A stretch of DNA of 64,000 bases from Rhodobacteraceae bacterium UBA3069 (GTDB lineage: Bacteria; Pseudomonadota; Alphaproteobacteria; Rhodobacterales; Rhodobacteraceae): assembly GCA_002366795.1 (NCBI GenBank), contig DFBX01000083.1, forward strand, positions 24,927-88,926, written 5' to 3'. The notes under the pieces are model-generated. The model ran no database searches. It was not told the origin of the DNA and saw only the letters and a program-made list of their open reading frames with translations. Both the position numbers and the translations under genes were made by a program. Below, piece by piece: positions 54,221 to 63,999 of this stretch (within the stretch, counting starts at the first letter, position 1; every line of letters starts with the position of its first letter).

Positions 54221-56926
54221 ATGACAGTTTACAATCTGCGCTTTTACACGGTGAACCCGAACGGGATTTTCTCGACTCGAACCAACACCTCGGTCATTTG
54301 GAACGGCCCCGCGACCGCCGAAGGCACCGCCACGGTCACGGATAACGAGGCAGGCATCGAAGGCCTGACCCTTGACGATGACAGCGCGGGCCGCGAAAGC
54401 GCCACCGCCGATGTGACCACCCCGGACGGCATATCCACCGATGTAAACGTCGATACCGAAGCGGTCTGGACCGTGCGCGACGATGTCACGGGCGAGGTAT
54501 TCCAGGTCTCGATGTTCCAGGTCGAAGGCGAAGGTGCCTCGGGCTATTACACCCTGTCGGAAACCCCGCTAGTGCCGGGGCGCAGCTATACAACGCTGAA
54601 CTACGATTCGAACCCCAATGCCGCCACAGGGGACGAAACCTTTAACTACACCGATTACCAGTCCGAACCGAATGTCGTGTCCGGCACCGGCGGCGACGAC
54701 CTGATCGACAACGCCTATTCCGGCGACCCGCAGGGCGACATGGTCGACAGCGGTTTCGGCACCGGCCAGGCGACCGGCGGCTACGGTGACAGCGTCGAGG
54801 CAGGCGCGGGCGACGACACCGTGCTGGCAGGCCAGGGTGACGACAGCGTGCTGGGCGGCGGTGGCAATGACGTGCTGGACGGCGGCACCGGCACCGACGT
54901 GATCTATGGCGACACGGGCGGCACCACGGCCACCCCCACCGCCGAAACGCTGGACTGGACCGACCAGGGTGGCGACGGCACCGACCTATCGGCGGGTTTC
55001 ACGCAAGACACCGGCACGATGGATGTGTCCGTCGCGTTTCAAAGCGACGGCAACAACCTGCCAATATTCGAGGTCAGCACCACCACCTATCCGCAATATG
55101 TCGAAACGGGCGAAACCTTCGATCCGAACTCCTCTCTGTTCCTTTATGGCAACGGCGACGGGGCGACCTCCACCACCACCATCGACTTTGCCGCGCAATC
55201 CGGCACAGGTCTTCAGGACAACGTGTCCGACGTATCCTTCCGCATCAACGATGTGGATTGGGGAGCGGGCAACCACACCGATATCGTCACCGTTCTGGCC
55301 TTCGATTCGGACGGCAACGCGGTGCCCGTCACCTTCACCATGGGCGGCGGCGACACCGTCTCGGGCAACACGATCACCGCCGAACAGCTGGCCGAAGACA
55401 CCGATACGCAGGGCGGCTCGGTCCGCATCGACGTGGCCGGACCGGTCAGCCAGATCGACGTGTCCTATACCAACGGCCAGGGCGGCACACAGGGCATCTG
55501 GCTGACCGATGTGAATTTCAACACGCTGGCGCAGATGGCGGGCGACGACAGCCTGATCGGCGGCGCAGGCGCAGACAGCCTTTACGGCGAAGATGGCAAC
55601 GACACGCTGGATGGCGGCGCGGACAGTGATCTGCTGAATGGCGGCAACGGCGCGGATTCGATGCTGGGCGGCGCCGGTGATGACACGCTGACCGGCGGCA
55701 CAGGCGACGACACGCTGGAGGGCGGCGCTGGCGCCGATGTGCTGTCGGCCGTGTCGGGGATGGATTACGTCTCCTACGAAGGCTCCGCCTCGGCGGTGAA
55801 TATCGACCTGTCCACCGGCACCGCCTCGGGCGGGGATGCAACGGGCGACACCTTGGCCGGGGGGCTTGACGGGATCATCGGGTCAGACTGGGACGACACG
55901 CTGACCGGCTATGACGGGCAAGGCGCGGACTGGACCAACGTGATCTACGGCGGGCTTGGCAATGACCTGATCGACGGGCGCGGCGGCGACGACAGCCTTT
56001 ACGGAGAGGCAGGCAACGACACGCTGATCGGCGGCGCAGGGGCCGACCTGATCGACGGTGGCACAGGCGACGACACCCTGGTCGTGGGCAGCGGCGACAC
56101 CGCCACCGGCGGCGACGGCAACGACACCTTCCTGCTGGACACGGCCAACCTTGGCGGCGGCACCATCACCATCGACGGCTCGGAAACCGGCGAGCCGACG
56201 GGCGACACGCTGGACCTTGGCGGGCTGCTGGATTGGGAGGATGTCACCTACACCAACACCGACCCCGGCGCGCTGGCCGGCACCGCCACCCTGACCGACG
56301 GGACGGTAGTGAACTTTTCCAACTTGGAGGACGTGATCATCTGCTTCGTATCAGGCACCCGCATCCTGACACCCCAAGGGCCGCGCCCGGTTGAAACCCT
56401 GCGCACCGGCGACATGGTCCTGACCCGCGACCACGGCATGCAACCGATCCGCTGGACCGGCCGCCGCACCGTACGCGGCACCGGCAATTTCGCCCCGATC
56501 CGCTTTGCCGCGGGCACGATGAACAACGCGAACGACCTGTGGGTGTCGCCGCAACACCGGATGCTGCACGTATCGTCGACCGCCAGCCTGTATTTCGACA
56601 GCGCCGAGGTACTTCTGACCGCGAAACACATGCTGGGCGGCGCGGGCGTGACACAGGTGGAACGCGACATGGTCGGTTACCACCATATCATGTTCGACCA
56701 CCACGAGATCGTTTTCGCCGAAGGCGTACCAACGGAAAGTTTCCACCCCGGCGCACAGGGTCTGCGCGCCCTGTCTGAAGCATCGCGCGAAGACCTGTTC
56801 GGCAAATTCCCGGCGCTGCGCAGCGATCCGGGCAGCTATGGCAACACCGCCCGCCAATGCCTGCGCAAATTCGAAACCCACCTTCTGACCGCCGCCTCCG
56901 CCCTGCCCGACCAACGCGCGGCGTGA
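54221..56926 (+). CDS. Large secreted RTX-repeat protein with C-terminal Hint domain
   Basis: A 901-residue, acidic protein with no Sec signal; RTX proteins usually leave by type I secretion. Residues 1-165 are an unknown N-terminal domain. RTX nonapeptide repeats (GGxGxDxux) appear at about 168-235, then a beta-rich, probably lectin-like middle (about 240-440), more RTX repeats (about 443-520 and 560-625) and a Hint-type domain from Cys708 (CFVSGTRILTPQGPRPVETL) to the end, with HDHH/MFDHHEIVFAEG. Hint domains self-process; whether this one cleaves is not known. No type I export genes lie nearby. Confidence 0.9.
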   Translation: MTVYNLRFYTVNPNGIFSTRTNTSVIWNGPATAEGTATVTDNEAGIEGLTLDDDSAGRESATADVTTPDGISTDVNVDTEAVWTVRDDVTGEVFQVSMFQVEGEGASGYYTLSETPLVPGRSYTTLNYDSNPNAATGDETFNYTDYQSEPNVVSGTGGDDLIDNAYSGDPQGDMVDSGFGTGQATGGYGDSVEAGAGDDTVLAGQGDDSVLGGGGNDVLDGGTGTDVIYGDTGGTTATPTAETLDWTDQGGDGTDLSAGFTQDTGTMDVSVAFQSDGNNLPIFEVSTTTYPQYVETGETFDPNSSLFLYGNGDGATSTTTIDFAAQSGTGLQDNVSDVSFRINDVDWGAGNHTDIVTVLAFDSDGNAVPVTFTMGGGDTVSGNTITAEQLAEDTDTQGGSVRIDVAGPVSQIDVSYTNGQGGTQGIWLTDVNFNTLAQMAGDDSLIGGAGADSLYGEDGNDTLDGGADSDLLNGGNGADSMLGGAGDDTLTGGTGDDTLEGGAGADVLSAVSGMDYVSYEGSASAVNIDLSTGTASGGDATGDTLAGGLDGIIGSDWDDTLTGYDGQGADWTNVIYGGLGNDLIDGRGGDDSLYGEAGNDTLIGGAGADLIDGGTGDDTLVVGSGDTATGGDGNDTFLLDTANLGGGTITIDGSETGEPTGDTLDLGGLLDWEDVTYTNTDPGALAGTATLTDGTVVNFSNLEDVIICFVSGTRILTPQGPRPVETLRTGDMVLTRDHGMQPIRWTGRRTVRGTGNFAPIRFAAGTMNNANDLWVSPQHRMLHVSSTASLYFDSAEVLLTAKHMLGGAGVTQVERDMVGYHHIMFDHHEIVFAEGVPTESFHPGAQGLRALSEASREDLFGKFPALRSDPGSYGNTARQCLRKFETHLLTAASALPDQRAA

Positions 56927-56984
56927 CTTGATGGAATGCGCGTGCCGCGCATGCTCTTTCACTATTTGCGCTGGCGCGCGGCAA

Positions 56985-57106
56985 CCGAAGGCAAGCCTTC
57001 GGTCGGGGGCTAGCCCCCGGCTCCTTTGTCCCAAATGAGCATCCCCCAGAGTATTTGTAGCAAAATGAAAGCAAGACACTCTTATTTTCATTTTGCCAAA
57101 AATACT
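56985..57106. repeat. Cluster of intergenic hairpins, including an AAATACTC-type motif in inverted orientation
   Basis: In the gap between the RTX-Hint gene and a convergent hydrolase (56927-57201) lie CCGAAGGC-AA-GCCTTCGG (56985-57002), the perfect palindrome CGGGGGCTAGCCCCCG (57004-57019) and a pair of inverted arms (57049-57070 and 57085-57106) with 20 of 22 matches, containing GAGTATTT and AAATACTC at the outer ends. The last could serve as a bidirectional terminator. Confidence 0.7.
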
Positions 57107-57201
57107 CATCTCCAACCTGCAAATCGCACATTGGCCAAAAGGCTGCGTTTCGCCTTTCCGCATATCCCAGGAAACAGTGCGGCGTCAGCCGCGCCGCTGG
57201 A

Positions 57202-57978
57202 TCACGCCATTTTAAGGGATCGCGGCTGTCTGGCGTTGGCCCAAGCGTGGACCGCCTGACCGAAAGCTGTAAACAGCGGGCGCGAGACGGGATCGGATTC
57301 AGCGTTCCATTCGGGGTGCCATTGCACCGACAGGGTGAAGCCGGGCGCATCCTTGATATACAGCGCCTCGGGCGTGCCATCGGGGGCAAGCCCGTCCACC
57401 ACCACACGCGCGCCCGGCTGCTTGACCCCTTGCCCATGCAACGTGTTGGTCATCACCTCGGGCGCACCCATCAGCTGGTGGAACACGCCGGCATCGGTGA
57501 AGGTCACCTTGTGGCGCAGGGCAAATTTTTCCTCCAGCGTGCCATCAGGGGGCATGCGGTGGTTCATCCGACCCGGCAGATCGCGGATTTCAGGATGAAG
57601 CGAGCCGCCCATGGCCACGTTCACCTCTTGAAAGCCGCGGCAGATGCCAAGGAAGGGCTGGCCGCAGTCCACGCAGGCGCGCACCAGCGGCAGGGTGATC
57701 GCATCGCGGGCGCGGTCGAATGCGCCATGCGCTTCGGTTTCGGCCTCGCCATATTCTTCGGGGTGGACGTTGGGCCGCCCGCCGGTCAGCAGGAAGCCGT
57801 CGCAGGCCTCCATCAGTTCCTCTACCGACACATAGCGCGGGTCGGCGGCGATCAGCAGCGGCAGGCAATCTGCCACGCAGGCCACGGCCTCTGTGTTCAT
57901 TGCTCCGCCCGCATGGGCCGAGTAGCTGTCGTTTATCAGGTGATGGTTGCCGATAATTCCGACGATTGGCCGTTTCAT
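57202..57978 (-). CDS. puuD: Gamma-glutamyl-gamma-aminobutyrate hydrolase family (class I glutamine amidotransferase-like)
   Basis: A 258-residue peptidase C26-type hydrolase. The nucleophile Cys is in LGICRGFQEVN near residues 112-122 and the His-Glu pair in VQWHPEWN near the C-terminus. PuuD removes the gamma-glutamyl group in putrescine breakdown. No other puu genes are near, so the symbol is provisional. Confidence 0.85.
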   Translation of the reverse strand: MKRPIVGIIGNHHLINDSYSAHAGGAMNTEAVACVADCLPLLIAADPRYVSVEELMEACDGFLLTGGRPNVHPEEYGEAETEAHGAFDRARDAITLPLVRACVDCGQPFLGICRGFQEVNVAMGGSLHPEIRDLPGRMNHRMPPDGTLEEKFALRHKVTFTDAGVFHQLMGAPEVMTNTLHGQGVKQPGARVVVDGLAPDGTPEALYIKDAPGFTLSVQWHPEWNAESDPVSRPLFTAFGQAVHAWANARQPRSLKMA

Positions 57979-58093
57979 GGAAGTCCTGCCTGTTGCACGT
58001 TCTTCTCCAATATAGGCATACGCGCGTCAAGAAAACACCAATTGGCAAACGGGCGCCCTGTGATTGGGCACAGGGCACCCGAAATCCGTGCAA

Positions 58094-58519
58094 TCAGGCC
58101 TCGGCCACAAGGCCCGCGGCCTCGATTCCGGCCAGCGCGGCGGCCTCGTCATTGTCCGAGGTATCGCCCGAAACGCCCACGGCCCCGATCAGGCGGCCAC
58201 GGCTGTCACGCAGCAACACGCCGCCCGGAACCGGCACCATCTGGCCGCCGAACACACCGTTCGCGGCGGCGATGAAATAGGCCTGAGCCTCGGCCCGCGC
58301 CATCTGGGCGCGTCCCGCCATGCCCATCATGACAGCGCCGTATGCCTTGCCATGGGCGATGCCGAACCGGCCCACGCTGGCCCCGTCCTGCCGTTCGAAT
58401 GCCACCACGTGGCCGCCCGCGTCCAGCACCACGCAGGCCAGCGGTTTCATATCGTTCGTCTTGCCCGCATCAAAGGCTTTGGAAATGATGCGTTTCGCTT
58501 TGTTCAATGTCACTGACAT
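58094..58519 (-). CDS. glcG: GlcG/HbpS family protein
   Basis: A 141-residue soluble protein of the GlcG/HbpS (heme-binding-like) family: PLACVVLDAGGHVVAFERQDG and VPVPGGVLLRDSRGRLIGAVG. It lies 29 nt downstream of malate synthase G, an arrangement known from glc (glycolate) operons. Glycolate oxidase genes are not in the window. The function of GlcG is not defined. Confidence 0.9.
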   Translation of the reverse strand: MSVTLNKAKRIISKAFDAGKTNDMKPLACVVLDAGGHVVAFERQDGASVGRFGIAHGKAYGAVMMGMAGRAQMARAEAQAYFIAAANGVFGGQMVPVPGGVLLRDSRGRLIGAVGVSGDTSDNDEAAALAGIEAAGLVAEA

Positions 58520-58548
58520 CGGATAACCCCTTGTTTATTTTCGTTTCT

Positions 58549-60681
58549 TCAGCCCGCCTTGGCCACTTGACGCCACTTGTGCAGCAGCGGCTCGGTATAG
58601 CCCGACGGCTGCGAGGCCCCCTCGAACACCAGTGCCGAGGCCGCCTTGAACGCTGGCCCGTCGAAGCCCGGCGCCATCGGCCGGTAGGCCGTGTCGCCCG
58701 CGTTCTGGCGGTCGACCACGGCGGCCATCTTCTCCAGCGCAGCGCGCACCTGCTCCTCGCTCACCACGCCGTGGTGCAGCCAGTTGGCCAGCGCCTGGCT
58801 GGAAATCCGGCAAGTCGCGCGGTCTTCCATCAGGCCCACATCGTTGATGTCCGGCACCTTGGAACAGCCCACCCCCTGATCGACCCAGCGCACCACGTAT
58901 CCCAGTATCCCCTGGGCATTGTTCTCGATCTCGCGGGTGATTTCCTCGTCCGACAGGTTGCGGCCATGCATCACAGGGATGGTCAGCAGATCAGCCAGAG
59001 TGCCACGCGGGCCGCCCTGTGCGATCTGTTCCTGCACCTCGGCCACGTTCACCTGATGGTAATGGGTCGCGTGCAACGTGGCCGCCGTGGGCGACGGCAC
59101 CCATGCGCAATTCGCGCCCGCCTTGGGGTGGCCGATCTTGGCCTCCAGCATTTCGGCCATGCGGTCGGGCATGGCCCACATGCCCTTGCCGATCTGCGCG
59201 CGGCCGCGCAGCCCGCAGGCCAGACCGATATCGACGTTGCGATCCTCGTAGGCCTTGATCCACGGGGTCGATTTCATCTCGCCTTTCGGCAGGAAGGGGC
59301 CTGCCTCCATGCTGGTGTGAATCTCGTCGCCGGTGCGATCAAGGAAGCCTGTATTGATGAAAGCCACACGGTCCTTTGCGGCGCGGATACATTCGCGCAG
59401 ATTGGCGCTTGTTCGGCGTTCTTCATCCATGATGCCCATTTTGACCGTGTTGCGCGGCAGGCCCAGGATATCCTCGACCATGGCGAACAACCGGTCGGAA
59501 AAGGCCACTTCCTCGGGGCCGTGCATCTTGGGTTTCACGATATAGACCGACCCTTGGGTGGAATTCCGCTGCGCCTTCAGATCGTGCATCGCGATCATCA
59601 CGGTGCATAGCGCATCCAGCAGCCCCTCGCCGATCTCGGCCCCTTCGCCGTCCAGCACGGCGGGGTTGGTCATCAGGTGGCCGACATTGCGCACCAGCAT
59701 CAGGGACCGCCCCTTCAGCACCAGCGGCACACCATCCGCGCCAGTGAATTCCAGATCACCGGCCAGCTTGCGGGTAAAGGTCTTGCCACCCTTTTCCACC
59801 TGTTCCTGCAGATCGCCGCGCATCAGGCCCAACCAGTTGCCATAGGCCTGCGCCTTGTCCGGCCCGTCCACGGCGGCCACGGAATCCTCGCAATCCATGA
59901 TGGTGGACAGGGCCGATTCCAGCCGGATGTCCGAGATGCCCGCCTTGTCGGACGCGCCAATCCCGGTCGAGGCATCCACATCAACAATGATATGCAGCCC
60001 GTTGTGGCGCATGACGATTGCACTGGGGGCATCCTTGTCGCCCGCATAGCCGACGAAGTCAGAAGGGTCGGCCAGCGGCGTGCCGCCTGCCAGCAGTCCA
60101 CCCTCCATGTTCAGGCTGTCCACATCGGACCACGACCCGCCCGCCAGCGGCAAGGCGCTGTCCAGAAAGTCGCGCCCCCATGCGATGACCCGCGCGCCGC
60201 GCGCCGCGTCATAGCCCTTGCCGGTTGGCAGATCGCCCAGCGCATCGGTGCCATACAAGGCGTCATACAAAGACCCCCAGCGCGCATTCGCCGCGTTCAG
60301 GGCAAAGCGCGCATTGGTGATCGGCACCACCAGTTGCGGGCCGGCAACCGATGCAATTTCGGGGTCCACGTTTTCGGTGCCAATCTCGAAATCCGGACCT
60401 TCGGGGACCAGATATCCGATCTCTTCCAGAAAGGCGCGGTATTCGCCCGCGTCGATCTCCGCGCCTTTGCGGGCGCGGTGCCAGTTGTCCAGCTTGGCCT
60501 GCATCTCGTCGCGCACGGCCAGAAGGCGGCGGCTTTCCGGACCCAGCTCTGCCACGATCCGCGACAGCCCCGCCCAGAAATCATCTGCCGCGACACCGGT
60601 GCCCGGCAGCGCCTGCGCTTCAAGAAAATCGGCAAGGACCGTGTCCACTGCCAATCCGTTTTTCGTCACCCGTTCTGTCAT
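58549..60681 (-). CDS. glcB: Malate synthase G
   Basis: Condenses glyoxylate with acetyl-CoA to malate. It has 710 residues, usual for isoform [23 protein letters not shown] [30 protein letters not shown] and [13 protein letters not shown] are characteristic. ATG at 60681 has GGAGGG nine nt upstream. It is followed by glcG; an inverted repeat is 70 nt upstream. It can use the acetyl-CoA produced by the liu genes. Confidence 0.97.
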   Translation of the reverse strand: MTERVTKNGLAVDTVLADFLEAQALPGTGVAADDFWAGLSRIVAELGPESRRLLAVRDEMQAKLDNWHRARKGAEIDAGEYRAFLEEIGYLVPEGPDFEIGTENVDPEIASVAGPQLVVPITNARFALNAANARWGSLYDALYGTDALGDLPTGKGYDAARGARVIAWGRDFLDSALPLAGGSWSDVDSLNMEGGLLAGGTPLADPSDFVGYAGDKDAPSAIVMRHNGLHIIVDVDASTGIGASDKAGISDIRLESALSTIMDCEDSVAAVDGPDKAQAYGNWLGLMRGDLQEQVEKGGKTFTRKLAGDLEFTGADGVPLVLKGRSLMLVRNVGHLMTNPAVLDGEGAEIGEGLLDALCTVMIAMHDLKAQRNSTQGSVYIVKPKMHGPEEVAFSDRLFAMVEDILGLPRNTVKMGIMDEERRTSANLRECIRAAKDRVAFINTGFLDRTGDEIHTSMEAGPFLPKGEMKSTPWIKAYEDRNVDIGLACGLRGRAQIGKGMWAMPDRMAEMLEAKIGHPKAGANCAWVPSPTAATLHATHYHQVNVAEVQEQIAQGGPRGTLADLLTIPVMHGRNLSDEEITREIENNAQGILGYVVRWVDQGVGCSKVPDINDVGLMEDRATCRISSQALANWLHHGVVSEEQVRAALEKMAAVVDRQNAGDTAYRPMAPGFDGPAFKAASALVFEGASQPSGYTEPLLHKWRQVAKAG

Positions 60682-60749
60682 CTGACCCTCCGCGTATGTC
60701 TGGCGTTCCCTACACGATTAGCGCCAAAGTTTCCGATAGGCAACAAGGG

Positions 60750-60768
60750 TGGTAAATTAATATTACCA
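60750..60768. promoter_or_regulatory. TGGTAA-N7-TTACCA inverted repeat upstream of glcB
   Basis: Perfect 6-bp arms (60750-60755, 60763-60768) with an AT spacer lie about 70 nt before the glcB ATG. The form resembles GntR/FadR-type sites (compare GlcC), but the regulator is not in the window. The rest of 60682-60888 shows nothing else. Confidence 0.4.
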
Positions 60769-60888
60769 ATTTTTGCGTTTCTATGGATTTACCCCCCTAT
60801 TTTCATCGATTCATACGAAAAAGGCCGCCCCGAATGGGACGGCCCCTTGTGCCGGAATATGTGCCGGAATGTGCCAGAAGGCGGCGGT

Positions 60889-61146
60889 TCATTCCGAACT
60901 GATCGTCGCGCCCGAGTTTTCGGCCGAGTCGCCCGACGGTACCGCCGGCACCATCGGCGCAGGCTCGACCGTCACGGTGTTGGTCGCAGGCGCGGCTTCC
61001 TCTCCGGGGTTGTTGCCGTTGGCCACGACCCAGGTCAGAAAGGCCAGTCCGATCAGCACGACAAAGCCGATGCCAAGCGCCATGCCGGTCAGCGGCCCAC
61101 GATGCTGTTGTTCCTGCTTTGAAATATTGGTGTCGGGTGCAGACAT
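60889..61146 (-). CDS. Small single-span membrane protein
   Basis: An 85-residue protein with one hydrophobic segment (about residues 21-43, LTGMALGIGFVVLIGLAFLT), a polar N-terminus and an acidic, Pro/Ala-rich C-terminus ending SSE. No domain recognised. AAGGAG lies in place for the ATG at 61146. It is divergent from pepN. Confidence 0.72.
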   Translation of the reverse strand: MSAPDTNISKQEQQHRGPLTGMALGIGFVVLIGLAFLTWVVANGNNPGEEAAPATNTVTVEPAPMVPAVPSGDSAENSGATISSE

Positions 61147-61249
61147 TGACGTATCTCCTTTTCCATGTGGTTTCGGGCATGTCAGGCCATTGCAGCCCCG
61201 CCCGCATCGCCCTAGGCTCGGCACGAAATCCGGACAAGGAATGCCACAG

Positions 61250-63799
61250 ATGAAAGATGCCAGCCCCCAGACGATTTACCTTTCGGACTATCAACCTCCG
61301 AACTGGCTGATCGGTTCCACGCACCTGACATTGCGCCTGTCGCCCAATGCCACCCGGGTGCTGTCGCGGATCGAATTCCTGCCCAATCCCGACGCGCAGT
61401 CGCGTGACTTTTTCCTGAACGGTGAAGGGCTTAAGCTGATCGAGGCCAAGATCGACGGCACCCGCGTTCCGGTGGTGGCGACGCAACAAGGCCTGACCTG
61501 CCCCGTGCCCCAAGGCCCGTTCACATGGGAATGCGAGGTCGAAATCGACCCCGAAGCCAACACCGCGCTTGAGGGGCTGTACCTGTCGAACGGCATGTTC
61601 TGCACCCAGTGCGAGGCCGAGGGCTTTCGCAAGATCACCTATTATCCCGACCGCCCCGATGTGATGACCACCTTCACCGTGCGGATCGAAGGCGACTACC
61701 CTGTGCTGCTGTCCAACGGCAACCCCACCGGGTCGGGCGATGGCTGGGCCGAATGGCACGATCCGTGGCCGAAACCGGCCTATCTGTTCGCGCTGGTGGC
61801 GGGCGATCTGGTGGCCCATCCGGACAGCTTCACCACCATGTCGGGCCGCCATGTCGATCTGAACATCTATGTCCGCCCCGGCGACGAGGGGAAATGCGCC
61901 TTCGGCATGGAGGCCCTGAAGAAATCCATGAAATGGGACGAGGAGGTATACGGGCGCGAATATGACCTCGATATCTTCAACATCGTGGCCGTGGACGATT
62001 TCAATATGGGCGCGATGGAAAACAAGGGATTGAACATTTTCAACTCCTCATGCGTTTTATCCTCTCCTGAAACCTCTACAGATGCAAATTTTGAACGTAT
62101 CGAGGCAATCATCGCCCATGAGTATTTTCACAACTGGACCGGCAACCGCATCACCTGCCGCGACTGGTTCCAACTGTGTCTGAAAGAGGGGCTGACCGTC
62201 TATCGCGACAGCCAGTTCACATCCGACATGCGGTCCGCCCCGGTTAAGCGGATCAGCGACGTGATCGACCTGCGCGCGCGCCAGTTCCGCGAGGATGGCG
62301 GCCCGCTGGCGCATCCGGTTCGGCCCGAATCCTTTCAGGAAATTAATAACTTCTACACCGCGACTGTCTATGAAAAGGGTGCCGAGGTGATCGGGATGCT
62401 GAAAACCCTTGTCGGGGACGAAGCATATGAAAAAGCGCTGGACCTGTACTTCACCCGTCACGATGGCGATGCCGCCACGATCGAGGACTGGCTGCGCGTG
62501 TTCGAGGATGCCACCGGCCGCGACCTGACCCAGTTCAAACGCTGGTATTCACAGGCCGGCACCCCTCGCCTGGAGGTAAAAGAAAACTTTACGAACAGCA
62601 CATACACGCTTGAATTCACGCAAGAAACGCTGCCCACGCCAGGACAGGACAACAAGCAGCCGCAGGTGATCCCGATCGCGGTCGGCCTGCTGGGCCCCAA
62701 TGGCGACGAGGTGCAGCCCACCACCATCTGCGAAATGACCGAGGCCACGCAACGCTTCACCTTCGAAGGACTGGCGGCGAAACCCGTCCCGTCGATCCTG
62801 CGCGGCTTTTCCGCGCCGGTGATCCTGGAACGGGATCAGACCAACGCCGAGCGTGCCTTTTTGCTGGCCCATGACACCGACCCGTTCAACCGCTGGGAAG
62901 CGGGACAAGCCTTGGCGCGCGAGGTGCTGTGCCGCATGACGGGCGGGGCCGCACCCAACAGCCTGCTGCTGGATGCATTGCGCGACCTGGCGCGGGACGA
63001 AACGCAAGATCCGGCCTTCCGCGCGCTGGCGCTGGCGCTGCCCGCATCGGATGACATCGCGCAGACCTTGTCGGACAGGGGCCAGACACCAGACCCCGAC
63101 GCGATCTACACCGCCCGCGAGGCCTTGCAGGATGCCATGGCCACCCACCTAGAGCCGGAACTGGCCGTGATCTACGAAAATCACGCTGTAACAGCGGGTT
63201 ACAAGCCGGACGCAATCCAATCGGCGGCGCGCGCCCTGACCAATCGCGCGCTTTCCCTGCTGACCCGGAGCGATGGCGGCACACGGGCGCAGGCCCAATA
63301 CGATGCGGCCACCAACATGACACAGCAACTGGCCGCCCTGTCCGCCCTGCTGACCGCGGGCACCGGAGAACGCGCTGCGAAAGCCTTTTACGAACAATGG
63401 AAAGACGACCGGCTGGTCATCGACAAGTGGTTCTCGCTTCAAGTGGGATGCGCCAAGCCGGAAGCGGTGGTGGACGTGGCCAGACGCCTGACCGATCACC
63501 CCGATTTCAACATGAAAAACCCGAACCGGTTCCGTGCCCTGTTCAGCGCGCTTGCAGGGCACCACGCCGGATTCCACCATGTGTCAGGGGCCGGGTATGA
63601 CCTGCTGGCGGACTGGCTGATCCGCCTTGATCCGGTCAATCCGCAGACAACGGCACGAATGATGTCAGCCTTCGCCACATTCCGGCGCTACGACGCGGCG
63701 CGACAGGCCAAGGCGAAAGCGGCGCTGGAACGGATCGCGGCGATGCCAGAACTGTCGCCGGATACGACCGAAATGGTCAGCCGTATCCTGAAAGGCTGA
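61250..63799 (+). CDS. pepN: Aminopeptidase N (M1 family)
   Basis: Zinc aminopeptidase of 849 residues. Motifs: exopeptidase signature GAMENKGLNIFN near residues 252-263, and HEYFHNWTGNR near 289-299 with the E-18-E-type third ligand in LKEGLTVYRDSQF. The C-terminal half is helical. The ATG at 61250 is preferred over 61241 because AAGGA is better spaced. A large M1 enzyme of this type is standard in proteobacteria. Confidence 0.97.
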   Translation: MKDASPQTIYLSDYQPPNWLIGSTHLTLRLSPNATRVLSRIEFLPNPDAQSRDFFLNGEGLKLIEAKIDGTRVPVVATQQGLTCPVPQGPFTWECEVEIDPEANTALEGLYLSNGMFCTQCEAEGFRKITYYPDRPDVMTTFTVRIEGDYPVLLSNGNPTGSGDGWAEWHDPWPKPAYLFALVAGDLVAHPDSFTTMSGRHVDLNIYVRPGDEGKCAFGMEALKKSMKWDEEVYGREYDLDIFNIVAVDDFNMGAMENKGLNIFNSSCVLSSPETSTDANFERIEAIIAHEYFHNWTGNRITCRDWFQLCLKEGLTVYRDSQFTSDMRSAPVKRISDVIDLRARQFREDGGPLAHPVRPESFQEINNFYTATVYEKGAEVIGMLKTLVGDEAYEKALDLYFTRHDGDAATIEDWLRVFEDATGRDLTQFKRWYSQAGTPRLEVKENFTNSTYTLEFTQETLPTPGQDNKQPQVIPIAVGLLGPNGDEVQPTTICEMTEATQRFTFEGLAAKPVPSILRGFSAPVILERDQTNAERAFLLAHDTDPFNRWEAGQALAREVLCRMTGGAAPNSLLLDALRDLARDETQDPAFRALALALPASDDIAQTLSDRGQTPDPDAIYTAREALQDAMATHLEPELAVIYENHAVTAGYKPDAIQSAARALTNRALSLLTRSDGGTRAQAQYDAATNMTQQLAALSALLTAGTGERAAKAFYEQWKDDRLVIDKWFSLQVGCAKPEAVVDVARRLTDHPDFNMKNPNRFRALFSALAGHHAGFHHVSGAGYDLLADWLIRLDPVNPQTTARMMSAFATFRRYDAARQAKAKAALERIAAMPELSPDTTEMVSRILKG

Positions 63800-63828
63800 A
63801 CTGCCCCAGAAACCAATGAACCCATGAA

Positions 63829-63888
63829 AGGGGCGCTCCCGCCCCCTTACCGCCCGCGCCTGACGGCACGAACATTCGGGGTTGGGCC
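63829..63888. repeat. Second copy (partial) of the dispersed intergenic element
   Basis: Sixty nt matching 48306-48367: AGGGGCGCTCCCGCCCCCTT is identical, then CCGCGCCT and TTCGGGGTTGGGCC recur with small differences between. It starts 29 nt after the pepN stop; the window ends before any closing repeat arm can be seen. Confidence 0.7.
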
Positions 63889-63941
63889 GGGCTTCGCTCC
63901 TCTCGGCAGGAACGTAACCCTGTCCGTAGCGGTGCAACGCC

Positions 63942-63999
63942 CCCCCCACCCCTCGGGCCGTGGGGTGGGACGGGCGGGAACGGCCCGAGGGGTGGGGGG
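63942..63999. other. Perfect 20-bp inverted repeat at the window end
   Basis: The arms 63942-63961 (CCCCCCACCCCTCGGGCCGT) and 63980-63999 are exact complements separated by 18 nt. GC-rich, no T-run. Could be a terminator variant, a replication- or transcription-related structure or part of the adjacent repeat. Confidence 0.6.
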
